From Straminergon stramineum (taxonomy: Eukaryota > Streptophyta > Bryopsida > Hypnales > Calliergonaceae): DNA of 64,000 bases. The position numbers and the translations under genes are program-made. The DNA is taken from NCBI GenBank assembly GCA_963920665.1, contig OY987263.1, positions 37,622,547-37,686,546 of the forward strand, written 5' to 3'. A model generated the notes under the pieces. It searched no databases. It worked only from the letters and a program-made list of their open reading frames with translations, and had not been told where the DNA came from. Positions 23,324 through 34,578 of the stretch are shown one piece after another. The stretch's first letter is position 1. The number at the start of each line of letters is the position of its first letter.

Positions 23324-26300
23324 GCTTGCGGAGAAGGTTTCCCAATTCCAAATTGCACTGCTTGGGGGGAGTGGGACTAAATTAGACCAAAAGTGTCCCT
23401 CTTTTAGGGTCTGCTCCCCAATCCAATCCTGCATTTTTCAGTGGCGCTTCCGGGTGTCCCAGAGCCCTGCTTTGGCCCAACAAACTTAAAGCAAGTGAAC
23501 AGTGCATCCGGTTCCCAATTCCCACCCCCCAAAAACAGGGTCAAAGAATGAGCCCTTTTCCCAACCTGTTCCCCTGCATGCCTCATTGGCATCACCACCC
23601 GTCTTGCAAAATGCGGGGCTATCCAATTTGCAAGCCAAACCACCCCACCCATAGCATGCTATAAGTTCCCAAATTTAGACCGCTTTGCAAGGTTCATCTA
23701 ATGGGCTACAATGCTAAAGGTCCATGCTATGGGGAAAAGTGCCGGTGTTCTTGTCTCATGCGGTTTGCAAGCTGGTTTGCAAGCCACTCTTTGGTATTGT
23801 ACTAAACTTATTCTTTGCAATGAAATTCTCTTTCATTTGTGTCCAAAAACAAATTATATTGGAGGCAACCCCTTTCTAATCAATCCCCCCCCTTCCCCAT
23901 TTCTATCTTGAAGACTATTTATCTTTCCAATTAGGTAGTGAAATTGTGGTGATTCATTATGGCACAATTCCCAATGCAATTGTGGGTCATTATGATTGAC
24001 CACAAGACTGTCAATATTACAACCAACCCTTGGCTAGAAATAGGAAAACCAATCTTGAGCTACAAAATTCCTAGTAATTATGTTTCGAGAAATAAAATTC
24101 TAGATAAAATAATATGGAATCCTTCCCAACTCTATTTCTATACACAGGAAAATTTTCCCAGTCGAGAACCCCATGCTCCATATATATATGCGTAATTGCT
24201 TACGTGGTTGGAAATGGGTCTTATGCCCTAAAATGCTGACCAATCCTAAATAATAGAAAAACTGGCTACAGTGCAAATCCCAAAGGTAAAGTTAATATCC
24301 TAAAAGTAGAATGTTGTCAACTTATCCACAAGGGGAGTGGAGTGATGATGATGGTGGGTGGGTCCTGGACTGCGCCCCTGCTGCTGCTGCGGCGCCGCTG
24401 CTGCCTCATCCACTTCCGTTCTCTCTTCAACGTGTGTACAACCAAAGTGTCAGCTCTGACTCACCTTCGAAGTTTATCGCATCCGCGTCCCTTCCATTGC
24501 TTTGCCTTCCCTTGCCTTGCTTGCTTCCGTCAATCCATCAGTCAGTCGAGTCGCCGTCCGACAGCTCACTGACGCTCCCTCACGCTACCTGACGCTCTCT
24601 ACAGTAGCGCTCCCTGCCTCCCAATGTGCTCCTCGCTCCTCACGTTGTTAGCCTTGTCTCGCCATCGCCAGCTACGCTTCTTCCTGGGCCTGGCCTTGGG
24701 AAGCAGCTTGGGGGGGAGCTGGGGCACCAGGTTGAGTTGGGTCGGGTTGGGTTGGGTTGGGTTGGGAGCTAGTGTTTAGGGAGGAGGTTTGGTGGGAGGG
24801 ATTGAGGTTGGTGGGGCGGGGAATGGCCGCCTGCTAGCTTGCTTGCTTGGTCGAGTCTTTCTTCCACGGCCGGTGAGTTGTTGGGTCCCTAATGGCGTCC
24901 TCGTTCAATTAGGATTTTTCTTGTTTTTTTTTCTTGTTTTGAAACGAAAGGGACGAAAGCGCAATGCTTAGGAGGAAGGAGTGTACAAATCAGCAGCAGA
25001 GGATGCAAGCAAGCCCCGGGACAGACAGAGGAACATTTCACATTTTGGCGTTTTCTGTGGAGTAGAGCGATTCTGTGTGGAGTGGATTCTTTTTGAATTT
25101 CAAGATGGGGGGGAGGTTATGTTGTTGCGCGTGTTGGATTGGCGAATTTGGGTGGAGGTTGTGCTGTCTGTCTGGTTGGGATTGGATCGGCAGGGGAGTT
25201 GGAGAGCTGTGGAGAGGGGGAGAGGGTAGGAGATCATAGGGATTGCGATCGCGTTTGTTTGGATACAAAATCGCCACTGCTAGCAACAACAGAAAATCAC
25301 GCAATGCCAACTCCGTCGCTATATCACGATAGAAATCCAAGTTGCGAATGCTACTAAAGAACCAATTCAAACACATCACATAATCCCCGTAGCGATCAGA
25401 CTGTGGCGGTTTTGTTGGTTGTGTAGTCTCGAGGAACGACATTGTCGCAGGTTTTTAGTTGGTGATTTTTCTTCGTTGCCTCTTGTTTTTTCAGGGTCTA
25501 GAAGAATTGTGGATGTCGAAGCTTGATCATATCTGGAGTCTTTTTGTTTGATATGTCTCATCGTCAGTGTACCCGGTGATGGTTGTTGTGAATAACTTCT
25601 CAGAGTCAAAGAAACCTGTTTGGTGTGTGAGCGTTTTCCCTAATTGATAATCCTTCGAAATTGGACATGCCAGTACGAGATTGGCATAGTAAATTCTTGG
25701 TTTGGTTCTTTGCCACATTACTTCATTTGTCCCTTTTTAGGGTAAGGTCTCATAGGATATACCAGATTATGCGTGGTTTGTATATTTCTTTGGGAGACCT
25801 TTAAGAAATTGTAGCTATCTAACAGGGGGCCGATAGTGATCTCTTTGTTTCATTTTGAAATTTAGTTAGTTTTCTGTTTCTACTTCAGGGCTAGTGGGAT
25901 CTTATCAACTTATGAAGCTTCATTGGTATTATCTAATATGAAGATAGGGTTCCGCAGATTATGAATGAAGATCGTTAATGGGACCGCAAATTTGAACCAC
26001 TTGTCAGGTAAGGTTTGAATTACAACTTTGGAAATCTAAACTTATCTAATTTGGGTTGAAAAATTGCATCCTCCAATCAAGCATGCCTATGATATGTGTA
26101 ATTGCAAATATGCCCCCTCCAAGCTTATTTATCACCATTTGGCAATTTTAAAACTTGCAAACATGCTTATATGTTCGATTCTTCTTGTTCTTCCTGTTTT
26201 TTTGACTCGTGTATATTCTTCCTATTCCTGTAAGTGATTGATAACAAGACAGGTCACACCTTATTTTCTTTGTGTTACCATGATCCCATGACCTAAAGAC

Positions 26301-26396
26301 CGACTGATAGGTTCTTCGTCAGTGCAGAGGCGATCCAGTTCCTGTTTACTTTAGTATAGCGAGTACAACTTTGAAGGTAGTGGCCATAGTCTTTCC
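23324..26396. promoter_or_regulatory. Upstream region and GC-rich leader of the bZIP gene
   Basis: 23324-24300 is ordinary intergenic sequence. From about 24310 to 25300 the DNA becomes GC-rich, with CTGCTGCTGCGG and Ser/Pro-rich shadow frames. The region up to 26396 is a plausible promoter plus long, probably spliced 5' leader of the bZIP gene. Several ATG-started frames lie in it (for example 24789-24971). None resembles the sucrose-control uORF known from seed-plant S1 bZIPs, as far as I can judge. No promoter element can be assigned with confidence. Confidence 0.4.
24731..24766. repeat. (GGGTT)n short tandem repeat
   Basis: About six GGGTT-like units in the GC-rich leader of the bZIP gene. 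The unit differs from the plant telomere repeat TTTAGGG. Confidence 0.75.
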
Positions 26397-27617
26397 ATGG
26401 GGGCGATGGAGGTGACCAAGGGCGAAGAGAAGGTGCAGGAAGATGGAGGAAGTATGCCTCGAGCACCGTCTGTGGATGACCTTTTTGGGCCCATGGGCAG
26501 GTTGGATATGCACTCTTTGGGGGCGGGGACAGGTAGCGAACGAGGGAAAGCGTCTTTGTCAAACTTGTGTCCAGTCTCAAACAGCGGAACAGCGGTGAAA
26601 GCTTCTTCATCCCCTCCTGGCGGTGAGTATATGTACCTGGTTCTTATGTCAGATTCTGTTTCCAATTTCGATCTATTGGGGTTCCAAAACATCTTGAATC
26701 CGTGGGGAGGAAGAATGTATCAATTGAGCCATTTCACCACATGGGACTCGATAGATCCTCATCTCTTGCCACTTGACCCTAAACCCTAAATTCAAAACAC
26801 GTTGTCTTTTCTTCTGAAGATAATTTTTGGACCTCATCATATCATTTGAAGGTGGAATGCTTTCTGTAGCTTTTGGAAGTGTGAATCTATTATCCATCGA
26901 TTCCATAGTGGGGCTGCTGTCCTGTATAAGGTATGTGCCCCGAATTGTACTCTACTCATATATATTTGAGTTGAACGTCGGAGCAATGACCTCGTGCAAA
27001 ACCAATGCTGGTGTGGCTTTTATGCAGTGTACGTGTGACAAGATTCTGAGAAGATTGTTGACGGGTGGCTATTGAAGACGTCATGTGCAGGAGCTCAGTT
27101 GGGACTTAATTTGAATCAAACAGAATTGTCAGGATTATCTCGGGACTCTTGTGGAGAAATTGCGGGACACGTTAACGACAGGGAGGGTGATACAAGTCCG
27201 AGGAAGAACAATCCAGAGGGCCAGAGCAATTTTACGTCTGATGACGACAAGTCTATTATTAACGAGAGGAGGCAGAAGCGGATGATTTCAAACAGAGAAT
27301 CAGCTCGACGGTCACGGCTCCGCAAGCAACAGCATCTGGATGAATTGCGGTCACAGATTGCTCATCTACAAGCTGAAAATGCCCACCTGGTGAATCGTTA
27401 CAGCCTTGCTTCTCAGCAATATGTTCAGTTGAATGAAGAAAACTCAGTGTTGAGGTCAAATGCAGCCAATTTAAGGCATCAGCTGGAAATGCTGCATCAT
27501 GGTACGTCTGGGCACCAACTACTTTCCCTGGAGCCACATAACCTCAGCTCCGTGCACCCCTTACCGTTCAACTTGAACTTGTGTTCTGGTCCCACTGAAG
27601 ATGCCAATTGGGGTTAG
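26397..27617 (+). CDS. bZIP transcription factor (group S/C-like), two exons
   Basis: Exons 26397-26622 and 27091-27617 join in phase (SSSPPG|GAQLGLN) through a GTGAGT...TGTGCAG intron and encode 250 residues. bZIP factors bind ACGT-core DNA as dimers in the nucleus. The basic region lies at about 135-153 (RRQKRMISNRESARRSRLRK) with the invariant N-x7-R. The first zipper leucine is ten residues after that arginine. Leucines follow at heptad steps for eight positions, with one alanine at the fourth. The KRMISNRESARRSR core and the long zipper point to group S, which is known to pair with group C. The N-terminal 75 residues have no recognised domain. A second ATG is four codons in. An alternative splice using the strong donor-like AAGGTATGT near 26930 is possible but not needed. 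Confidence 0.85.
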
Positions 27618-28428
27618 TGTTACCATTTTAACTCCCTTTCAGTCTGTGGAGTTTGTTCATATTTTCTGGGATTACGGCTTTGATGAGTGCAATTGGCTGA
27701 GTTGATTTGTAGGGACTTTAATTTGGATTTGTTTTGATGGTGCTCTTCTGATTTCGGCTCAGCTCAAAGAGCTTTGCAAACAGCTATGTCATCATGTGCG
27801 ACGGCTAGTTTTACTTTTATTTTCATGAACACTCATCCCATGCGGGAATTTTCTCTTGTGTAAGCTGTAGAATAATAGAGTGCTGAAAGTTTTGCCAACA
27901 TATGTATTGGTGCTAGCGAGGACAGTCAGTTGTATGTTCAACTGATGACACAGATTACGCTCTAGAGACGTTCTTTGCCGCTGACTAGTTCGGCAGGCGG
28001 TTGTTAAGCATTCCATGAACCGAAAGACAAGCACTAGAAAGGTGGTCTTGATGGAAGGGGTGAATTTGTTGTAGGCCCGGATGGTTGTGTATCCAATTCT
28101 ACTGGCCTTCCAAGTTACGCCAAGGCAACAATAGGAAAACGTTAGAGTAGCTAATGAACCTGGGAATCAAGTTGCAACATGGACCGAAGGTACACTGCTT
28201 CGTTTAGGCCATGTTCAAGGCCAAGAGAAAAACGCAGGAATGACAATGGGGCATCGACTTTCTGTATTGACCCAAGTTTTGTTTCGAAAGTGTGGAATTA
28301 ATGGAGGGACGAGACATTTCTAATCAATAGAATCGGAGACCTGAAGTCTGAACAAAGTGGTAGACACAATATGAGCTGGGTTGTGGCATTAGAGATAACC
28401 ACCACTATTGATACCCCGAGTCAGGGTT
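27618..28428. other. 3' flank of the bZIP gene
   Basis: The probable 3' UTR and downstream DNA. No further coding region is supported before the MITE at 28429. Confidence 0.45.
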
Positions 28429-28659
28429 TTAACCCTAGAAGGATGGGCTGGTCACTGTGTAAATCATCCTTTTTGGTACTGTGAATCATTTGCTTAAAAA
28501 ACCCCAAGAGCAATCATTCATTGAAGGTCAAACTACTATGGTGCAAGGCCTCCCCTTTCACACAAAATTCCAAAATGAACATCTGCATTTGCACTTCTTT
28601 CATAGAAGGATTCTGTCATCCACTGGACACATGGTGTCAAGGCATCCTTCTAGGGTTAA
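28429..28659. mobile_element. TTAA-ended MITE, about 230 bp (copy C), best-preserved ends
   Basis: TTAACCCTAGAAGGATG at 28429-28445 and its perfect inverse CATCCTTCTAGGGTTAA at 28643-28659 enclose a 231-bp element. It is in opposite orientation to copies A and B; compare CCACTGGACAC and GATTCTGTCATCC with their GATGAATGACAAGGAATTC. The TTAA target and the CCCTAGAAGGATG tip closely resemble the piggyBac terminal repeat CCCTAGAAAGATA. It is non-coding. Confidence 0.88.
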
Positions 28660-29047
28660 AGTGGTCCAGGTATAATATAAGATGGCATAACAACAGTCTA
28701 ATCAGTCACATTACCAAGAACTCTTGTGATAGAACTCCATACTCGAACTCAACTTCTGAAAACTTGAGTCGGTCTTAGATTATTCAAGGTAGTATCTCAA
28801 CCCACGAACAAGTCAGCCCAAACGGCAGGACTTCTGAATACCAAAAACACATATAACAAAGAGCTTGGTGATCATCAAAACTGTGTTGTCAATTCTATCC
28901 GTAAAATAACACTACCTTGCTGTCCAGCAGAAGATTTGGAGAAGCATTATTAACTGAAAAAGTACTGGGCTCAATGATTCCAGGACAGGACATGAACGGT
29001 CCTCATTTCAAAACTAGCGGAGCACAAACACCAGAGGACTATCATCT
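28660..29047. other. Spacer between bZIP and MDH genes
   Basis: Probably includes the 3' UTR of the minus-strand malate dehydrogenase. I see no other feature. Confidence 0.4.
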
Positions 29048-31990
29048 TCAAGTCTTGACGTTGGCAAAGTTAACACCCTTCTCGATGGAAGACAGCAACT
29101 CGAATTTCAACGCTTCCAGACCCTTCTGCTCGTAGTCTGAGAGCTTGCCCAAACCCAAAATCTCCTCAACACCACTGGGTCCCAGTCGCACCTGACAGAC
29201 AAGAGGACCATGGAATTTTTAGGAACATTCATCTACATAATGTAAGTCCAATTTGTAACTAGAATTGAGAAGGAACTGAAAAAACCACCAGGAAACTTCA
29301 AGGAACAATTACAATTACAATATATACCTTAGATGAGAAGAAAGGCAAGCCAGGGACAACATTGGAAGCCACATAGCTGCACTCAATAATGTCCTTGTAG
29401 CCGTTGAGTCCCTTCAGGCAAGACTCGGCAAAAAGAGCTCCAGCATAACTGCATGCAAGCGTGACCAAAATCAACATGTGCAGCTGGAAATCGTACCAAG
29501 CTAAACTCAGAGACCCACGAAGCAACATTAAGACAGAGCAGCCTTACAAAGCCCAACCTAGCACAGCACAATAGAATTCCAAGAAAATCAAGCTGTCAGG
29601 TAAATGGAGCTTACGCCATTGACAAAGTAGCAGAGCCCTTGCCAGCCTTGGCCTGCACGACTTCCGTTCCACCATCTTGGGTACGCTTGGTAAGAGCCTC
29701 AATTTCCTCATCGGTCAACCCTACTGAAGGAGAGGCCTATGGCAAGTACCAAAATTATCTAGAAGAGTTAAAACATGCACGCCAAAACAAGTTTCCAGCA
29801 ATTGCCTACCAAAGAAGAGAACCTCCAGAACACAATTTAGTGTAAGGTACACTGAATTTTGTAGGCCTATGATACACTATGAACACCATGCCTTAGTGAG
29901 CCTAGTGATGAACATGTTTTTAGTGGGCATGGGATCTCGTGTTGGCCACTTGTTACTGGAGTGTCTATTCACTGAAATATTTAGTGTCATCCACATTAAA
30001 TAATGGATGAAACTAAATAGAATGATCGACTTAGCTGAGTAATTCATATTCCAGATGCTAACATAATAAAAATAATTTGTCCGCAAACCCAATCCAGATA
30101 TGCTGCTCTCCTGATCAATCTCTTGAGTACAGATCAACGTTAAGATAGAAGAAACTAAAATTTAGTGGTTCCCAGAAAGCACCTGTGAGAATAGAGGAAG
30201 GATGGTAACGCCAGCATGACCTCCTACAACAGGGACATCGACACCTGCATAGCCAAAATGACACATTAGGCACTCCATCATACTTCATGCACACTTGGAA
30301 CTATGAAATATAGAAAGCAGTTGAGGTTCAAGTGCACAGAACAAGTACAGAAACTTCATTATTATACTAGAGTTGGGGACAAAAAGATCCATTCCTCAAT
30401 GAGAAACTTCCCCACAAAGTTAATACTTCGCCAAATATTACAACTATGTACATATTTTAAAAGCTATGAAAGAGAAACAAAAGGTATTAAATATTGAGGC
30501 ATATCAAACAAAGAGCAACAATAGTAAGAATATTAGAAAAGTAAATTAAAATCAAGATTAGAAAGCTCCAAAAGTTGTATTAAATCTACCACCAATCTAC
30601 TACCAGTATAATACTACTCCATTCTCAATCTACAAGAAGCTCACTGATTTTGAGGGACTTTCAAGTTCTGCAAAGCAATGTAGAGCCAAAACAATGGCGT
30701 TGAATGTTGATGAGCATTGCCAATTCCTTGGGAAATACAGGTGCAAAATTGCACTTGGTAGGGGACTAAAAGGATGATAGGGCAATTTCCTACTCCTTAA
30801 ATTTTAATATATTTCTTAAATATGCAGTTAGTTTTCATTTGGTGGAGAATTCACTCTCTGTGAGAAAAGTCCAAGTGAGGAATGGACTTTTTTGTCGACA
30901 TCTGTGTAACCAAAATCAGAAGAGTTATTGACAGCTACATGCCAAGCTACTTAGAAATCTTGACCATTGATTGCAACATGGATCTAGCCAAAGGAAAATT
31001 GTGAGAACTGTTGTCCAGACACATACCACTCACTGCAATACCCTTCTTGTGGGCGAGGAAGGTCCTAGCTCGTAAAACATCCAAAGTAGTGACACCGAAA
31101 AGCCTCTTCGGATCATAAGTACCCTTTTGCTTAAACACCTCGGCCGCAATGGGCACGGTGGAGTTCACTGGGTTACTGATCATGTTCACCAAAGCCTAAA
31201 GAACAACCACAGCGTCATCAACCAAGCCAAGAATCTAAAAAACGAAAAACGCTAGAACTAATAAAACATTCCCGGAGCAAACAAGGGTAATTACCACATT
31301 CAGTACAATCAAGATCCTCTCGAAAATGGCCACAAGGGATAAAACCAACCACAAAAAATTAAGATTAAAATCACCATCTCCTAATTACTAAAACTTCACT
31401 TATGTTAGGTCAAATCGAGACACAAAATCAAATGCATTACCCCAGGGCAGTGCTCTGCAATGGCTGTAGCCAACCCCCTCACAATCCCCGCATTAATGTT
31501 GAACAAATCATCCCTTGTCATGCCAGGTTTACGCGGCACTCCAGCGGGGATAATCACGAGGTCGCATCCCTTCAACGCTTTTGCCAGATCAGCCTCTCCA
31601 GCGAATCCTTCCACCTAAAAATCAAATCCACGATCACCACCACTATTTCCAAACCCTAATTCACAAACTTCCAAAACCTCTCCACATCTAAACAAAACAA
31701 ACAAGAGATAGTACAGCTCAACTGATTGCAACCCTCACATTGGCACCAGTGTTAATGTGGCTGATGTCCGCGGCCACACCAGGCGTCCCTGCGATATCGT
31801 ACAAGGAGAGATCGGTGACCAAAGGGTTGAGCTTCATCAACAGGCCCAAAGGTTGTCCGATGCCTCCCGCAGCTCCCAACACAGCGACTTTCCGCTTGGG
31901 CGTGGTGTCGCTGGACATGCAACGGACGCGAGGCTGGGAGGAGGATAAAGCTCGCTTGAGCAACCCCGCGGCCGCAGATCGAGCAGCCAT
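29048..31990 (-). CDS. MDH: Malate dehydrogenase, mitochondrial (NAD), seven exons
   Basis: Exons on the minus strand are 31990-31739, 31614-31441, 31195-31027, 30244-30183, 29736-29615, 29448-29328 and 29191-29048. All have GT-AG introns and compatible phases, giving 347 residues. The enzyme interconverts malate and oxaloacetate with NAD in the TCA cycle and redox shuttles. Residues 1-28 are an Arg/Ser/Ala-rich presequence without acids before CMSSD, as expected for mitochondrial import. The Rossmann glycine motif is [13 protein letters not shown] (35-47). Substrate arginines lie in [14 protein letters not shown] (R112, R118). Catalytic His208 lies in [12 protein letters not shown]. The C-terminal part ([27 protein letters not shown]) follows plant mitochondrial MDH closely. 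The first intron donor is taken as GTGAGG because this preserves the family spacing NTGAN-VEGF. Confidence 0.93.
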
Positions 31991-32239
31991 TGTGATGAGC
32001 TTACTGCGAGCTTGGGTGATCGGGAGACGGGGCAGGGCAGGGGGGAGGGGGAGATGGGGAGAAAGGGAAAGAATGGCGACGAGGGATCTTGGGAAGTCGA
32101 TTTAGGGTTTGGGGGTGACTGGAAAAGAGTCCCGTGAACTTATGATACAGTAGGCCTCGACATTCTCGCTTTGCAACTCAATTTGATTCTATTACTCCGT
32201 AATAATTTTCAGTGGGGATGGGAACAGTTTTTTCTTGGT
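31991..32239. promoter_or_regulatory. Promoter/5' UTR side of MDH
   Basis: Short region upstream of the MDH start. It is GC-rich (GGGGAGGGGGAGATGGGGAG) to about 32100. No specific motif can be assigned. Confidence 0.4.
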
Positions 32240-33134
32240 TTAACCCCTAAATGCCCGAGGCACCAAATTCTGGTGTCGACAAAACTTTGAAGTTCAATAA
32301 AACCTCACTAAGTTACTATTTTTAATAGTTTATAATTTTGAAAATTCTTTTTGAAGTCTAGTTTCAGCATCAAAAATCTGATTTTGAAAATGAATGATTA
32401 CAATTTTTCTATTTTAGATTATGTGCAAGGGGGTCCATTGCAATCTTGACTTTACCTAGTGTTGAGGGCTCTTTGAAATGAGCCTCGAATACACTACACA
32501 AAATAGTGAAATTAGGTTGCCCCACACTAATTTCTCGACATTTGACACTATGTAAATATTTCTAGTTATTGTACAAGAATGCACTACTTTTAAATTAGGT
32601 ATTTTTGGAATTGGGACTCATAAACCTCCATGTATACAAATGAAAATACTTTCAGAAATTTTTGTTGACTTTCATGGCTTGCAAAAGTAACTTTCTTGTT
32701 GCAAGGCAACCTAATTGTTAAGGCAACCTGATTTCACTATTTTGTGTAGATCTTGGAGAAAAAATCACATTAGTAATTCATTTTAGAAAATTGGATTGTA
32801 GTTATTGAAAAGCTGAAAATTGAATGGGGCTATGCATGTTATGCCCTTTAAGCTCATATTTTTTTGGTGACCCACTTTTTAGGTTTGACATGTGAAAAGA
32901 GGATTGAGAGACTTCAAATCACTTTTGCAATTTTAACAATCAAACATTATAATCTTTCAATCCAAAAGTAATATTGTTGTATTTTCTTTTTTCCTATGAT
33001 CACTATCATGTCTAGTTTGAATTTGTATGGTTACAATTTTTTTTAAATGACAAAACTTATAAAATGTTGGCTTTCTATTCAATTTAAAGCAAATTCCGAA
33101 AAGTTCAAAAAAGGCCTTAGGCATTTAGGGTTTG
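32240..33134. mobile_element. TTAA-ended element, about 900 bp (copy 6)
   Basis: The left end TTAACCCCTAAATGCCCGAG is matched in inverse by GCCTTAGGCATTTAGGGTTT at the right, where the final TTAA has decayed to TTTG. A 256-bp MITE of another family is nested inside at 32494. The body carries the AATCTTTCAATC phrase seen in other copies. No transposase. Confidence 0.68.
32494..32749. mobile_element. Nested MITE with 28-bp inverted ends
   Basis: CTACACAAAATAGTGAAATT continuing to AGGTTGCC at the left is matched by GGCAACCTGATTTCACTATT continuing to TTGTGTAG at the right, with one mismatch in 28. The element is 256 bp and non-coding. Its left interior matches the element at 4353-4543. It sits inside the TTAA element 32240-33134 and is therefore younger. 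Confidence 0.75.
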
Positions 33135-34260
33135 AGGTAGGTAATGTATCCCCAAACCAACACTTTTTGCTTCTATGCCTAGTTACTATTAGTAGATTGG
33201 TCCGATTTTCTTATTTTCTTGTTGGCACTTAAAAGGAGGTTCCAACACACCAAAGAACATGGCATTTGGATACCATATGCAAAAGTTATGAGGGAACAAA
33301 GTTTGGTTCTACAACAATTTATTTCACATAGGTACATACTTGATTAATTGGGGAGATGTATACAAAGTGCAAATGGTGGTTTAGGGTCAACCAAAATGCC
33401 AAGGATGCCAATGTCATTTATGGATTAAAGGCACACTTTTTGGACCTCACTTCCTACCTTAGATATAAATTAATAATTTCAAACCTCACTATCCATTCCT
33501 ATATTCTAAATTTATTTATTTATTAGAGATGAAATCATATGTCTAGTACAAGTCATAAAATTTGCAAATATTAGGGGATAAATTTGAAATTTCTACAAAT
33601 TTTTGAAGAAAAAAATGAAGAAAATTCATGTCAAATATAGAATATATTCAAAAAATCTAAAATTTTCACTATAGATGGATATTATATTGTATAACATCAT
33701 GGTGTAATTCAAAGTTAGGTGTCATTCCAAAATTAAAAAATCAACTAACCACCATTGTTGTTGGCCCAAAGTTCATTTTGTTATAAAATATTGAAATTTA
33801 AAAAAAAAATTCAAAAACGTTTTTCCATTTTACAAGCTTAAGGGAAGTCATTAAAAGGATGTTTTTAAGCCCTCATCAATGTTTCATGGTTAAATATATT
33901 CTATTCTACGAATAAATAAATAAATAAATTTAGTTTCATTTCTTTGTATAGGTTTTTGGTTGCTTATGATGGGCTCAACTATCCAGCATGAAGGTCGGAT
34001 TTGACATAAATTAAGTCAGTTTTGTAAAAAAGTGCCACATGTCATCTTGTGAACGCTGTGAAGTGTGAAATGACGTGGACCCCGTAGCCAATCTGACGTG
34101 GAAATTCAATGATTTCGGCACTGAATCAAACCTTCACGGCATTTTAGCTTTCAGGTTTTGCTCCTGAGCACCAAAGGAGAGCGAAGAAGGAACTTAGAAC
34201 ACAACCCCCGATCGCACTCGGATTCTCCTCGCACCATTCTGGGGTTGGGCAGCAGCAGCG
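33135..34260. other. Intergenic DNA and upstream region of the complex I gene
   Basis: AT-rich to about 34000, then rising GC towards the gene. It contains the second copy of a dispersed repeat (listed separately). No gene is supported. Confidence 0.4.
33575..33825. repeat. Dispersed repeat, copy B
   Basis: Diverged same-orientation relative of 18575-18825, sharing an ordered series of short blocks (AAATTTGAAATT, AAAATCTAAAATTTTCA, AACATCATGG). Confidence 0.5.
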
Positions 34261-34578
34261 ATGGCGTCGAGGTTGGGGATGGTGCGCAGAGTGACGCAGA
34301 TGCAGAGACTGCGCGGAGGCCACGGCGGGGGCGGCAGTTGGTTTGCGCCTGGCACGCAAGAGGGTCCCAACGGCGTTCTCTTTGGGGAGACCCCCTTGGC
34401 GCCTGGCCAGAAGCGCAAATGGGAGGATTGGGAGGCGCCGTACTACATCACCGGCATTCTCACTACCGTCATGCTCACGGTGGGACTCTCGGCCAAGCCG
34501 GACACGCGGATCGAGACGTGGGCGCACAAGCAGGCGCTGGAGCGCCTCGCAGCGCAGGAGGAAGCCGAGGCAAGTTAG
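34261..34578 (+). CDS. Complex I ESSS/NDUFB11-type subunit
   Basis: A single open frame of 105 residues. It matches the plant ESSS (NDUFB11-like) accessory subunit of mitochondrial NADH:ubiquinone oxidoreductase, a small single-span protein of the membrane arm. Visible hallmarks are the basic N-terminus MASRLGMVRRVTQMQR with a Gly-rich stretch at 19-25, PLAPGQKRKWEDWEAPYY just before the membrane, one hydrophobic segment at about 61-78, and the tail AKPDTRIETWAHKQALERLA. The length fits the family. The ATG at 34261 is the first in frame behind a GC-rich leader. The frame has no intron. Overlapping frames on both strands are shadows. Confidence 0.82.
   Translation: MASRLGMVRRVTQMQRLRGGHGGGGSWFAPGTQEGPNGVLFGETPLAPGQKRKWEDWEAPYYITGILTTVMLTVGLSAKPDTRIETWAHKQALERLAAQEEAEAS

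Noticed and set aside
23640..23740. Short inverted pair CCATAGCATG / CATGCTATGG
   Set aside because: Only about 10 bases at 80-base spacing, as expected by chance.
24311..24592. 93-residue Ser/Pro-rich frame
   Set aside because: Low-complexity translation of a GC-rich leader, with overlapping frames of equal quality.
24731..24766. Telomere-like repeat
   Set aside because: The unit is GGGTT, not TTTAGGG, and the array is only about 36 bases.
31740..32105. 121-residue plus-strand frame over MDH exon 1
   Set aside because: Antisense shadow of the MDH transit peptide and Rossmann region.
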